From the NCBI GenBank assembly GCA_039822005.1, contig JBCBMZ010000002.1:1-64000 (forward strand): a DNA stretch of 64,000 bases. The letters are read 5' to 3'. Origin of the DNA: JBCBDX01 sp039822005. GTDB lineage: Bacteria > Pseudomonadota > Alphaproteobacteria > Rhizobiales > Rhizobiaceae. The notes below the pieces were generated by a model, which was not told the DNA's origin, searched no databases, and worked only from the letters and a program-made list of their open reading frames with translations. Below, in pieces: positions 17,544-25,644 of the stretch (position 1 is the first letter of the stretch; every line of letters starts with the position of its first letter). The position numbers and the translations under genes were made by a program.

Positions 17544-18446
17544 ATGAAAAACCTGACCCATTTGCAACGCCTGGAGGCGGAGAGCATACACATCATGCGC
17601 GAGGTTGCGGCTGAAGCCGAAAACCCGGTCATGCTATATTCCATCGGCAAAGACTCAGCTGTGATGCTGCATCTGGCGCTGAAGGCATTCTACCCTGCGC
17701 GCCCGCCTTTCCCGCTTTTGCATGTCGATACGACTTGGAAATTTCAGGAAATGTACAAGTTCCGGGCGAAGGTGGCGCAGGAAACAGGCATGAAGCTGCT
17801 CGTCCATACCAATCAGGAAGGTGTGGAGCAGGGCGTCAATCCGTTCGACTATGGAAGCGCTACGCATACCGATATCATGAAAACACAAGCGTTGAAGCAA
17901 GCGCTTGATCTGCACAAATTCGATGTGGCGTTCGGCGGTGCACGGCGCGACGAGGAAAAGTCGCGCGCCAAGGAACGCATCTTTTCGTTTCGAACCGCTG
18001 ACCACCGTTGGGACCCGAAAAACCAGCGGCCCGAACTCTGGAAAATCTACAACACCCGCAAGGCGCCCGGTCAGTCTATCCGCGTGTTTCCGCTGTCCAA
18101 TTGGACTGAACTTGACATCTGGCAGTATATCTACCTCGAAAATATCGATATCGTGCCGCTTTACTATGCTGCCGAGCGTCCGGTTGTTGAGTACAACAAT
18201 ATGCTGATCATGGTAGATGATGATCGCATCCCCGAAAAATATATGGGGTCAAAGCAGATGCGCACGGTTCGCTTCCGCACGCTGGGCTGCTACCCGCTGA
18301 CCGGCGCGGTCGAAAGTACAGCCGCCACGCTGCCCGATATCATCCAGGAAATGCTTTTGACCACCACCTCGGAGAGGCAGGGCCGCGCGATCGATCATGA
18401 CCAATCGGCATCGATGGAGAAGAAAAAGCAGGAGGGTTACTTCTAA
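17544..18446 (+). CDS. cysD: sulfate adenylyltransferase subunit 2 (CysD/NodP)
   Basis: A 300-residue PP-loop ATP pyrophosphatase subunit that forms adenosine 5'-phosphosulfate together with the CysN GTPase. The PP-loop reads YSIGKDSAVMLHL; FGGARRDEEKSRAKER and YKPTKLRGYFL-equivalent late segments fit CysD/NodP. Its TAA stop overlaps the ATG of cysNC (TAATG), so the subunits are coupled in translation. Placement immediately after rhamnose and glycosyltransferase genes suggests a link to polysaccharide sulfation as well as assimilation. Confidence 0.96.
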   Translation: MKNLTHLQRLEAESIHIMREVAAEAENPVMLYSIGKDSAVMLHLALKAFYPARPPFPLLHVDTTWKFQEMYKFRAKVAQETGMKLLVHTNQEGVEQGVNPFDYGSATHTDIMKTQALKQALDLHKFDVAFGGARRDEEKSRAKERIFSFRTADHRWDPKNQRPELWKIYNTRKAPGQSIRVFPLSNWTELDIWQYIYLENIDIVPLYYAAERPVVEYNNMLIMVDDDRIPEKYMGSKQMRTVRFRTLGCYPLTGAVESTAATLPDIIQEMLLTTTSERQGRAIDHDQSASMEKKKQEGYF

Positions 18447-20356
18447 TGGCACACACCTCCGAACTGATCGCTGAAGATATTCATGAATATCTCAAACAGC
18501 ATGAAGAAAAATCGTTGCTGCGTTTCATCACTTGCGGAAGCGTTGATGATGGCAAGTCTACCCTCATTGGCCGCATGCTCTATGAAGCCAAGATGATCTT
18601 TGAAGATCAATTGGCGGCATTGGAAGCGGATTCCAAAAAAGTCGGCACGCAGGGCGAAGCGATCGACTTTGCATTGCTGGTTGACGGCCTGGCTTCCGAG
18701 CGCGAGCAGGGGATCACGATCGACGTTGCTTATCGCTTTTTCTCAACCGAAAAGCGCAAATTCATTGTCGCCGATACGCCCGGCCACGAACAGTATACCC
18801 GCAACATGGCGACAGGCGGATCTACGGCGGATTTGGCTATTATTCTCGTCGATGCCCGCAAGGGGATTTTGACACAAACGCGACGCCATTCCTTCATTTG
18901 CTCGACATTGGGCATTCGAAACATCGTGTTGGCCGTCAACAAGATGGATTTGGTGGATTACAGCCAGCACGTTTTCAACGAAATCGATGAAAGCTATCGC
19001 GACTTCGCCGCTGAATTGCTGGGGCTGGACAATATCGTGTCTATCCCACTTTCTGCGTTGGAAGGCGACAATGTAACCGAGTTAAGCGAGAAAACGCCTT
19101 GGTATAATGGCTCACCGCTGATGAGCCATTTGGAAACGGTGGAAGTCGAGCAACAACTCGACGAAGCACCGTTCCGTCTGCCGGTTCAGTGGGTCAACCG
19201 CCCTGATTTGAACTTCCGCGGGTTCACCGGCCAGATCGCAACCGGAACTGTCAAGCCCGGCGACAAAGTCAAAGTTCTGCCCTCTGCCAAAGAGAGCACC
19301 GTTTCGCGGATTGTATCGATGGGCGGCGATCTGGATCAGGCACAAGCCGGTCAATCCATAACACTGACACTGGAAGATGAAATTGATATTTCCCGTGGTG
19401 ACTTGATCTGTAAGACTGACCAGCTGGCCGAAACGGGTAGCCAATTTGAAACCACCATCCTGTGGATGGCTGAACAGAAAATGTTTCCTGGCCGGACCTA
19501 CATCATGAAAGCAGGCTCTCAAACGGCCCAGTTGACGGTGAATGCGCCCAAATACAAAGTCAACGTCAATACATTGGCGCATGAGGCCGCCAAGAACCTC
19601 GAGCTCAATGAAATCGGTGTTTGCACCGTCTCACTTGACCGTCGGATTGCCTTTGACCCTTATGCTGTGAACCGTGAGACCGGCTCATTTATTCTAATCG
19701 ACAAAATTTCCAACGCGACGGTTGGCATGGGAACGTTGCATTTTGCGTTGCGCCGTTCATCCAATATCCATTGGCAAGCGACCGATGTCTCGAAAGAAGC
19801 GCGGTCGCAAATGAAAGGCCAGAAGCCTTGTGTCTTGTGGTTTACGGGTCTTTCTGGATCGGGCAAGTCGACCATTGCCAATATCGTCGAGAAGAAGCTG
19901 GCCGGGGCAACGATCCACACAATGCTGTTGGATGGCGACAATGTCCGACACGGTCTCAACAAGGATTTGGGCTTTACCAACACGGACCGTGTTGAAAACA
20001 TCCGGCGTGTCGCAGAAGTCTCCAAACTGATGGTCGAGGCCGGCTTGATTACGCTGGTGTCGTTTATTTCGCCATTCAGGGCGGAGCGTCGCATGGCGCG
20101 CGACATGCTCCCCAAAGGCGAATTCATCACGGTCTATGTGGATACCCCGCTCAACGTTGCCGAACAGCGCGATGTCAAAGGCCTCTATAAGAAAGCACGC
20201 GCCGGTGAGATCAAGAACTTCACCGGGATCGACTCGCCCTATGAGCCGCCCGAAAGTGCCGAACTGACGCTGAATACGGTCGACATGACAGCCGAACATT
20301 GTGCTGATCGGGTAATCGACTATCTGGTGGACAACGGGTTTGTGACCATCGATTAG
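18446..20356 (+). CDS. cysNC: bifunctional sulfate adenylyltransferase subunit 1 / adenylylsulfate kinase (CysN-CysC fusion, NodQ type)
   Basis: A 636-residue fusion. The N-terminal part is an EF-Tu-like GTPase with GSVDDGKST (G1), DTPGHEQYTRNM (G3) and NKMDL (G4), plus two beta-barrel domains to about residue 440. The C-terminal 190 residues are an APS kinase with P-loop GLSGSGKST (near 468), LDGDNVRHGLNKDLGF, and ISPFRAERRMAR. It would couple GTP hydrolysis to APS formation and then phosphorylate APS to PAPS. This fusion is common in rhizobia (NodQ). No sulfotransferase or cysH lies in the window. A weak terminator follows. Confidence 0.96.
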   Translation: MAHTSELIAEDIHEYLKQHEEKSLLRFITCGSVDDGKSTLIGRMLYEAKMIFEDQLAALEADSKKVGTQGEAIDFALLVDGLASEREQGITIDVAYRFFSTEKRKFIVADTPGHEQYTRNMATGGSTADLAIILVDARKGILTQTRRHSFICSTLGIRNIVLAVNKMDLVDYSQHVFNEIDESYRDFAAELLGLDNIVSIPLSALEGDNVTELSEKTPWYNGSPLMSHLETVEVEQQLDEAPFRLPVQWVNRPDLNFRGFTGQIATGTVKPGDKVKVLPSAKESTVSRIVSMGGDLDQAQAGQSITLTLEDEIDISRGDLICKTDQLAETGSQFETTILWMAEQKMFPGRTYIMKAGSQTAQLTVNAPKYKVNVNTLAHEAAKNLELNEIGVCTVSLDRRIAFDPYAVNRETGSFILIDKISNATVGMGTLHFALRRSSNIHWQATDVSKEARSQMKGQKPCVLWFTGLSGSGKSTIANIVEKKLAGATIHTMLLDGDNVRHGLNKDLGFTNTDRVENIRRVAEVSKLMVEAGLITLVSFISPFRAERRMARDMLPKGEFITVYVDTPLNVAEQRDVKGLYKKARAGEIKNFTGIDSPYEPPESAELTLNTVDMTAEHCADRVIDYLVDNGFVTID

Positions 20357-20391
20357 CGCCGGTTTTTCAGGCCAATGAAAACATCGGAGGG

Positions 20392-20415
20392 GGCCTTGAT
20401 ATCGCCAAGGCCTTT
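20392..20415 (+). terminator. weak Rho-independent terminator after cysNC
   Basis: A perfect 7-bp stem (GGCCTTG / CAAGGCC) with a 7-nt loop is followed by only three T. It sits between cysNC and the tRNA gene. Confidence 0.5.
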
Positions 20416-20436
20416 GGATAAATGATCGCTCCGGAT

Positions 20437-20511
20437 TGGGGTGTAGCCAAGCGGTAAGGCAACTGTTTTTGGTACAGTGTACCGCAGGTTCGAATCCTGC
20501 CACCCCAGCCA
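20437..20511 (+). tRNA. tRNA-Gln (anticodon TTG), CCA encoded
   Basis: Cloverleaf parts are visible. The acceptor arms TGGGGTG and CACCCCA pair fully and are followed by discriminator G and encoded CCA. The D-loop contains AGCCAAGCGGTAAGGC, the anticodon stem is ACTGT/ACAGT with loop TTTTGGT (anticodon TTG, reading CAA), and the T-arm contains GGTTCGAATCC. Total 75 nt. Confidence 0.96.
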
Positions 20512-20635
20512 TTTTCTCTTTGTACTGTCCAAAGTCACCGCCTTCCGGCGGACAGTTTGCGCTGTTGGCTGCCGCTTGCGTTTAAATCCTTCCTTCTGTT
20601 ATCAGCATTTAGCAAATGGAATGGGATCTGGCTTC

Positions 20636-22330
20636 ATGATGAGACATGGTTTGCGGGGGGTTGCTTGGCTCACCGTCTGTGTTTGCGCCTTTCCAATCCT
20701 GTCGGTTTTGCTGTCGGCTTTGGGCGGAACGCTGGAGACCTGGTCGCTTCTGTCTAAAACTGTGCTTAACCGTTACATCATCACGACGCTGGAGTTGGTG
20801 CTGCTCGTCGGTCTAGGTACTGCGATCATCGGTACGGCGTCGGCTTGGTTGGTAGCGGTGTGCGAGTTTCCGGGACGACGTGTTTTTGAAATCGCTCTGG
20901 CGCTGCCGTTTGCCTTTCCTGCTTACGTTCTGGCCTATGCATATACGGATTTGCTAGACCACCCGGGTATCGTGCAATCCAGTTTAAGGGCGTGGTATGG
21001 TTGGGGCCCGCGCGACTATTGGTTTCCGGAAATACGTTCCTTGGGCGGGGCGGCGGTCATGCTGATATTGGTGCTTTACCCTTATGTTTACCTGCTGGCC
21101 CGAGCCTCCTTCATCCGCCAGTCGCCAACCGCGTATCAGGCCGCACGCATGTTGGGCCGTTCACCGCTCAATGCCTTTTTCACCATCAGCTTGCCTTTGG
21201 CACGGCCTGCCATTGCAGGTGGCGTGGTGCTGGCGTTGATGGAAACGGTCGCTGACTTCGGTACGGTTTCCCACTTTGCGGTACAGACCTTTGCAACCGG
21301 TATTTATCAGGCCTGGATTGGCATGGGCGACCGATCCGCTTCATCCCAATTGGCTCTGTGCCTGATGGGGGTCGCTTTCGTGCTCATTGTGTTGGAACGA
21401 GTTGAACGAAGTCAACGCTCCCACTACGAGGCTGGCAAGCGCATTGAGGCAATGTCACGCCACCAATTGCGGGGCGGGCGGGCCGTTGCGGCCATAGGCT
21501 TCTGCGCTTTACCCGTGCTCGGCGGTTTTTTGATCCCGCTGCTGGTTTTGGCTGAGATGGCTTGGGATTCGGGTCAAAACCCATTTGACCAGCGGTATCT
21601 GCATTTCATTGGAAACTCGCTGCTCCTGGCGAGCAGTGCCGCAATTATCACCATGATCCTTGCCATTGCCGTTGGTTACAATGCCCGGCTTTATCCGGGC
21701 AAAACGGCAGAAATCACCAAAACGATTGCCGGCATTGGCTATGCCATTCCCGGCGGCGTGATTGCGGTCGGCGTTTTCGTGCCATTTGCGATGTTTGATA
21801 ACACGCTCGATGCCTACATGCGCGAAACATGGGGCGTCTCGACCGGGCTATTGCTCTCAGGTTCCGTTTTTATATTGCTAGTTGCCTATACAGTTCGTTT
21901 CATGGCGGTCGCGCTATCGTCTTTTGATACGGGTATTGTCCAGATCAAACCCTCGATTGATGCGGCGGCCCGCACATTGGGCGCAGGCCATGAGCGGGTC
22001 CTGGTCTCCATCCATTTGCCATTGATGCGAGCGAGCCTGTTGACCGGCGCTCTTATTGTTTTTGTCGATGTGATGAAGGAACTGCCAGCGACCTTGATGT
22101 TGCGCCCGTTCAACTATGACACCTTGGCCGTACACGCATACAGGCTTGCCTCCGACGAACGTCTCACCCAATCGGCGGTTCCATCCTTGGCTATCGTTGC
22201 TTTCGGTTTGTTGCCGGTGATCATCCTGTGCCACACCATCGCCAAACAGCGGCCGGTGCATCATGCCGAACTCAATGATGATCGACGCAAAGAAGCCGTG
22301 GGCATCGTCGATCCCCTGCCAGCCGAATAA
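20636..22330 (+). CDS. fbpB: iron(III) ABC transporter permease (FbpB type, two fused permease halves)
   Basis: A roughly 564-residue inner-membrane protein with two homologous blocks of about six helices. Each block has the binding-protein-dependent permease (EAA) loop: AARMLGRSPLNAFFTISLPLARPAI in the first, AARTLGAGHERVLVSIHLPLMRASL in the second, given here as positions near 165 and 450. This duplicated form is typical of FbpB/SfuB ferric iron permeases. In-frame codons back to 20477 overlap the tRNA and cannot be used; ATGs at 20621, 20636 and 20639 are all possible. It is convergent with the binding-protein gene. No ATPase (FbpC) is present in the window. Confidence 0.9.
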   Translation: MMRHGLRGVAWLTVCVCAFPILSVLLSALGGTLETWSLLSKTVLNRYIITTLELVLLVGLGTAIIGTASAWLVAVCEFPGRRVFEIALALPFAFPAYVLAYAYTDLLDHPGIVQSSLRAWYGWGPRDYWFPEIRSLGGAAVMLILVLYPYVYLLARASFIRQSPTAYQAARMLGRSPLNAFFTISLPLARPAIAGGVVLALMETVADFGTVSHFAVQTFATGIYQAWIGMGDRSASSQLALCLMGVAFVLIVLERVERSQRSHYEAGKRIEAMSRHQLRGGRAVAAIGFCALPVLGGFLIPLLVLAEMAWDSGQNPFDQRYLHFIGNSLLLASSAAIITMILAIAVGYNARLYPGKTAEITKTIAGIGYAIPGGVIAVGVFVPFAMFDNTLDAYMRETWGVSTGLLLSGSVFILLVAYTVRFMAVALSSFDTGIVQIKPSIDAAARTLGAGHERVLVSIHLPLMRASLLTGALIVFVDVMKELPATLMLRPFNYDTLAVHAYRLASDERLTQSAVPSLAIVAFGLLPVIILCHTIAKQRPVHHAELNDDRRKEAVGIVDPLPAE

Positions 22331-22360
22331 AAAGCCGCGCCGGACAGGACCGGTGCGGCT
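22327..22360 (-). terminator. Rho-independent terminator for the iron-binding protein gene
   Basis: An 11-bp stem with one G-U pair and a 6-nt loop is followed, on the minus strand, by TTTTTAT. It lies between the convergent fbpB and fbpA genes. On the plus strand the stem lacks a T-run but may still slow read-through. Confidence 0.8.
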
Positions 22361-22391
22361 CTTGGGTGAATTGGGTTTTACGCGGGCCTGA

Positions 22392-23426
22392 TTACTTCCA
22401 GCCAGCTTCACCCAATATACGGTTTGCCGCGTCGATATTGTCAGCAATTTCGGAGAGCGCGATGGTATCCGGACGGAAAATGCCTAGCGCAGCAACCGAC
22501 GGCGCCAAGCCAACACCCGGTACACCCGGATATTCATCATTGCCGGCTGAAAAGTATTCCTGGGCCTGCTCGGATGCCAGATATTCGAGGAACTTGATGG
22601 CATTTTCCTTATTCGGCGCATTGGCCGCGATACCGCCGCCTGAGATATTCATGTGCGCACCGATGCTGTCTTGGTTCGGGAACACCCAGCCGATATTTTC
22701 GCGCACATCGGCCGGAAGTCCGTCTACCTCCCTGCGAATGGCGCGGGCGAAATAATAAGTGTTGGACATGGCGATATCGCATTCACCCGATGCAATGCCG
22801 CGAAGCTGGTCGGTGTCGCCACCTTGTGGATCTCGAGCGAAGTTGCTGACGACCCCTTTTGCCCATTTGCCAATGGCTTCTTCACCCAGATGCGAGATCA
22901 GCGCAGCCGTGATATTTTGTGTGTAAACGTTGGATGATGAACGGATGCAGACTTTACCAGCATATTTGGGATCCGCCAGATCCTGATAGGTCATCGGCGG
23001 TTCGACGACATCATTTTTGTCATAGAAGAGAATGCGGGCACGCTGTGAAAACCCGAACCATTGATTGTCACTGTCTTGGAGATAAGCGGGAATGGCGCGC
23101 TCCAATACCTCGCTCTCGATGGGCTGGAGGAGGCCAAGATCTTTCGCGCGTGTCAGGCGTACAGTGTCGACCGTCATGAAAACGTCGGCGGGGCTGTTAA
23201 CACCTTCAGCATCCATACGCGCGATCAACTCGTCAGCATTACCCTCGATGCGATTGATCTTGATGCCGGTAGCTTCTTCAAAATCAGTGTAGAGACGCTC
23301 ATCGGTGTCATAGTGACGCGAAGAGTAAAGGTTGAGTTCTCCATTCGCAGAAGCCGTTGCGGTCAAACCCGCAAGCGCAGTCGCTGCGGCAAGCGCGATT
23401 GCTGAAACTTTCGTCAGCCGTGTCAT
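22392..23426 (-). CDS. fbpA: periplasmic iron(III)-binding protein of an ABC transporter (FbpA/FutA type)
   Basis: A 344-residue solute-binding protein. It has a signal peptide (hydrophobic 8-20, cleavage near ASA-NG), then LNLYSSRHYDTDERLY with the His-Tyr pair and the tandem tyrosines Tyr224-Tyr225 (SNTYYF), the usual ferric-iron ligands of this class. It delivers Fe3+ to the FbpB-type permease encoded convergently. The ATG at 23426 is preferred over one 6 nt upstream because GGAG is then 8 nt rather than 2 nt away. Two RirA (IRO) boxes lie 38 and 76 bp upstream, so expression is probably repressed by RirA when iron is plentiful. Confidence 0.93.
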   Translation of the reverse strand: MTRLTKVSAIALAAATALAGLTATASANGELNLYSSRHYDTDERLYTDFEEATGIKINRIEGNADELIARMDAEGVNSPADVFMTVDTVRLTRAKDLGLLQPIESEVLERAIPAYLQDSDNQWFGFSQRARILFYDKNDVVEPPMTYQDLADPKYAGKVCIRSSSNVYTQNITAALISHLGEEAIGKWAKGVVSNFARDPQGGDTDQLRGIASGECDIAMSNTYYFARAIRREVDGLPADVRENIGWVFPNQDSIGAHMNISGGGIAANAPNKENAIKFLEYLASEQAQEYFSAGNDEYPGVPGVGLAPSVAALGIFRPDTIALSEIADNIDAANRILGEAGWK

Positions 23427-23463
23427 GGTCATTTCTCCAAGTTCATCTCAAAGGTATAAAAGT

Positions 23464-23478
23464 TGAGTAACCTTGTCA
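23464..23478. promoter_or_regulatory. candidate IRO box 1 (RirA operator), TGA-N9-TCA
   Basis: The 15-mer TGAGTAACCTTGTCA fits the RirA operator pattern TGA-N9-TCA exactly. It lies just upstream of the fbpA ribosome-binding region and overlaps a -35-like CTGACA on the minus strand. The divergent neighbour encodes RirA itself. Confidence 0.72.
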
Positions 23479-23501
23479 GGTTAAAACGCGCATCATATAT
23501 C

Positions 23502-23516
23502 TGACTAAATTTGTCA
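23502..23516. promoter_or_regulatory. candidate IRO box 2 (RirA operator), TGA-N9-TCA
   Basis: The 15-mer TGACTAAATTTGTCA again fits TGA-N9-TCA, with outer TGAC/GTCA symmetry. It overlaps TTGACA on the minus strand, a likely -35 for fbpA, and is 38 bp from box 1, suggesting occupancy of two helical faces of the same intergenic region. Confidence 0.72.
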
Positions 23517-23598
23517 AGTTTAAATGGTCAAAATTCCAATGGCGCTTGTGTCGATCACTGTGCTGTCGGTAGACTGAGTGCAAACGGACATGAATCAA

Positions 23599-24051
23599 AT
23601 GCGCCTGACGCGACAAACGGACTACAGCCTTCGCATATTGATGTTTTGCGCTGCCAGCGGTGACCGTATCAGCCGTGTCAGCGATATCGCCCAAGCCTAT
23701 TCGGTTTCTGAGACATTTATCTTCAAACTTCTCAAGCGCCTTGTCGATACGGGCATTGTCTCTACAACACGTGGTCGATCCGGCGGCATAAGACTGGCCA
23801 GGTCGGCCGGTGAAATCACGGTTGGCGAGGTGGTACGGGTCGCCGAGGACAATATGTCCATCGCCGATTGTTTCGACACCAATGCACCTGATTGCCCGTT
23901 AATCGCTTCGTGCCAGCTCAAAATCGCGTTTGAACAGGCCCTTGGCGCATTTCTGGATGTTTTGGATGGTGTAACCATTGATGACCTTTCAAAGCCAAGT
24001 GCGGCGGTGATTAACCTTCTGGCGCAGATTGACGGGCCTCCACCGCGATAA
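23599..24051 (+). CDS. rirA: Rrf2 family iron-responsive regulator RirA
   Basis: A 150-residue Rrf2-family regulator. An N-terminal winged helix (MRLTRQTDYSLRILMFCAA, ETFIFKLLKRLVDTGIV, RGRSGGIRL) precedes the three cysteines in C-X7-C-X5-C that bind the Fe-S cluster. With the ATG at 23599 these fall at 91, 99 and 105, the positions reported for rhizobial RirA, which is why I prefer it over ATG 23590 or GTG 23578. RirA with an intact cluster represses iron-uptake genes; cluster loss in low iron relieves this. The two TGA-N9-TCA boxes in the shared upstream region fit control of fbpA and possibly autoregulation. IscR is excluded by the different cysteine spacing. Confidence 0.9.
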   Translation: MRLTRQTDYSLRILMFCAASGDRISRVSDIAQAYSVSETFIFKLLKRLVDTGIVSTTRGRSGGIRLARSAGEITVGEVVRVAEDNMSIADCFDTNAPDCPLIASCQLKIAFEQALGAFLDVLDGVTIDDLSKPSAAVINLLAQIDGPPPR

Positions 24052-24151
24052 ACCCCAATTGGCAGGCCTGACTTTGTACCAATGATGACTTGCCCAATGC
24101 GTCCTCGCTCGGTACCGCTAGGGGCATCGGGACAATCTGGTTTTTGACTGC

Positions 24152-25489
24152 ATGCCTCCACATCCTTTTTTGCCGCCGAACGTCGCGTTGAGCGGTTTGG
24201 CTTCCGAGTTGGCCGAGCGGGAAGATGAAAGCCGGCCAATCCGCATAGGCTTGGTAGGCACCGGCGAAATGGGCACCGACATCTTTACCCAAGTGGCGAT
24301 GATGAAGGGTATCGAGATCGCCACCGTGATGGAACGCTCACCGGGGAAAGCGGCAGCCGGTGCGTTTTTGGCCTATGGCGAAAATGGCCATGTCGTGGAA
24401 GCCAACTCACATGATGCGGTATCCACAGCCGTGGAGGCGGGTAAGATTGCATCCACAACAGACCTCGATTTGGCGCTGAGCCATGATCTCGTGGATGTGG
24501 TGATCGACGCGACCGGCGTGCCGGAGGCCGGTGCGGACATCGGTATGCGCACGATCGGCCATGGCAAACATCTGATCATGATGAATGTAGAGTGCGATGT
24601 TTGTATCGGTCCTTACCTGCGTCATGAAGCTGACAAGGCGGGCGTCGTCTACACGCTGGGCGCCGGTGATGAACCCTCATCGTGTCTTGAAATCATCGAG
24701 TTTCTAACCGCGATGGGCCATTCCGTGGTTTCGGCGGGTAAGGGGAAAAACAACCCGCTCAACTTTGATGCGGTGCCCGACGATTATCAGGAAGAAGCCG
24801 ACCGGCGGAACATGAATGTGCGCATGCTGGTCGAGTTTGTCGATGGTTCCAAAACGATGGTGGAGATGTGCGCCATAGCCAATGCGACAGGTCTGGTGCC
24901 GGACATTGCGGGCATGCACGGGCCGCGCGCCACGGTGGAAGAATTGGCCTCGGTATTAATTCCGCAAGAAGATGGCGGTGTGCTATCCAAACCGGGGTGC
25001 GTTGATTATTCCATCGGCAAGGGCGTCTCGCCCGGCGTCTTCGTCGTCATCAAGGCTGAACACCCGCGCATCCATGAGCGCATGTCCGACCTGAAAATGG
25101 GCGAAGGCCCCTATTTCACCTTCCATCGACCCTATCACTTAACGTCGTTGGAAGTGCCGCTGACGGCCGCCCGACTCATGCTCACCGGCAAGCCGGACAT
25201 GGTTCCCTTGAGGTTGCCTGTGGCTGAAGTCTGTGCGGTCGCCAAGCGTGATATCAAGGCGGGCGAAAAGCTCGATGCGGTTGGCCAATATAGCTACCGC
25301 TCTTGGACGATGACTCGGCAGGAAGCACTTTCCAAAAACGCCATGCCCTGTGGGCTCTTGGAAAATGGAATAGCGCTGCGCGACATCGCCAAGGGTGAGT
25401 TGATGACACGCGATAATGCGACCTCCGTGGAGGGTTCACTCATCGCCGAACTGCGCGAACGCCAGGAAGCGCTCTTTGCCCGCTATTGA
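24152..25489 (+). CDS. NAD(P)-dependent dehydrogenase with C-terminal SAF domain (homoserine dehydrogenase-like)
   Basis: A 445-residue protein. The N-terminal Rossmann fold has IGLVGTGEMG (32-41), followed by VVIDATGVPEAGADIG and HLIMMNVECDV. The middle part resembles the catalytic region of homoserine dehydrogenase-like oxidoreductases, and the C-terminal 100 residues form an SAF (antifreeze-like/FlgA) segment (VCAVAKRDIKAGEKLDAVG). This two-part architecture is often annotated only as oxidoreductase or SAF-domain protein. Relatives appear in sugar-acid catabolism clusters, but no such neighbours exist here, so the substrate is unknown. About 100 bp separates it from rirA, and it is probably transcribed alone. 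Confidence 0.8.
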   Translation: MPPHPFLPPNVALSGLASELAEREDESRPIRIGLVGTGEMGTDIFTQVAMMKGIEIATVMERSPGKAAAGAFLAYGENGHVVEANSHDAVSTAVEAGKIASTTDLDLALSHDLVDVVIDATGVPEAGADIGMRTIGHGKHLIMMNVECDVCIGPYLRHEADKAGVVYTLGAGDEPSSCLEIIEFLTAMGHSVVSAGKGKNNPLNFDAVPDDYQEEADRRNMNVRMLVEFVDGSKTMVEMCAIANATGLVPDIAGMHGPRATVEELASVLIPQEDGGVLSKPGCVDYSIGKGVSPGVFVVIKAEHPRIHERMSDLKMGEGPYFTFHRPYHLTSLEVPLTAARLMLTGKPDMVPLRLPVAEVCAVAKRDIKAGEKLDAVGQYSYRSWTMTRQEALSKNAMPCGLLENGIALRDIAKGELMTRDNATSVEGSLIAELRERQEALFARY

Positions 25490-25644
25490 ACCTGACGAAT
25501 TGTCCCATTACAGCAAACCAACCCAAATATTATCTAGTAGGTTACCCCACGCTATCAAACGGTTGACGTTGATGGCGTTTCAGGCAAAACTGTCAACTTT
25601 ACTTGACAGAAAATAGTGTCAATAAGAAGAAAGGCTGGGGGAAA

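Noticed and set aside
20437..20511. tRNA-Gln as a possible integration site of a mobile element
   Set aside because: No integrase, no direct repeat of the tRNA 3' end seen nearby, and the following genes are an ordinary iron permease.
20477..20635. N-terminal extension of the iron permease
   Set aside because: The extra codons overlap the tRNA gene and encode a hydrophilic non-homologous stretch.
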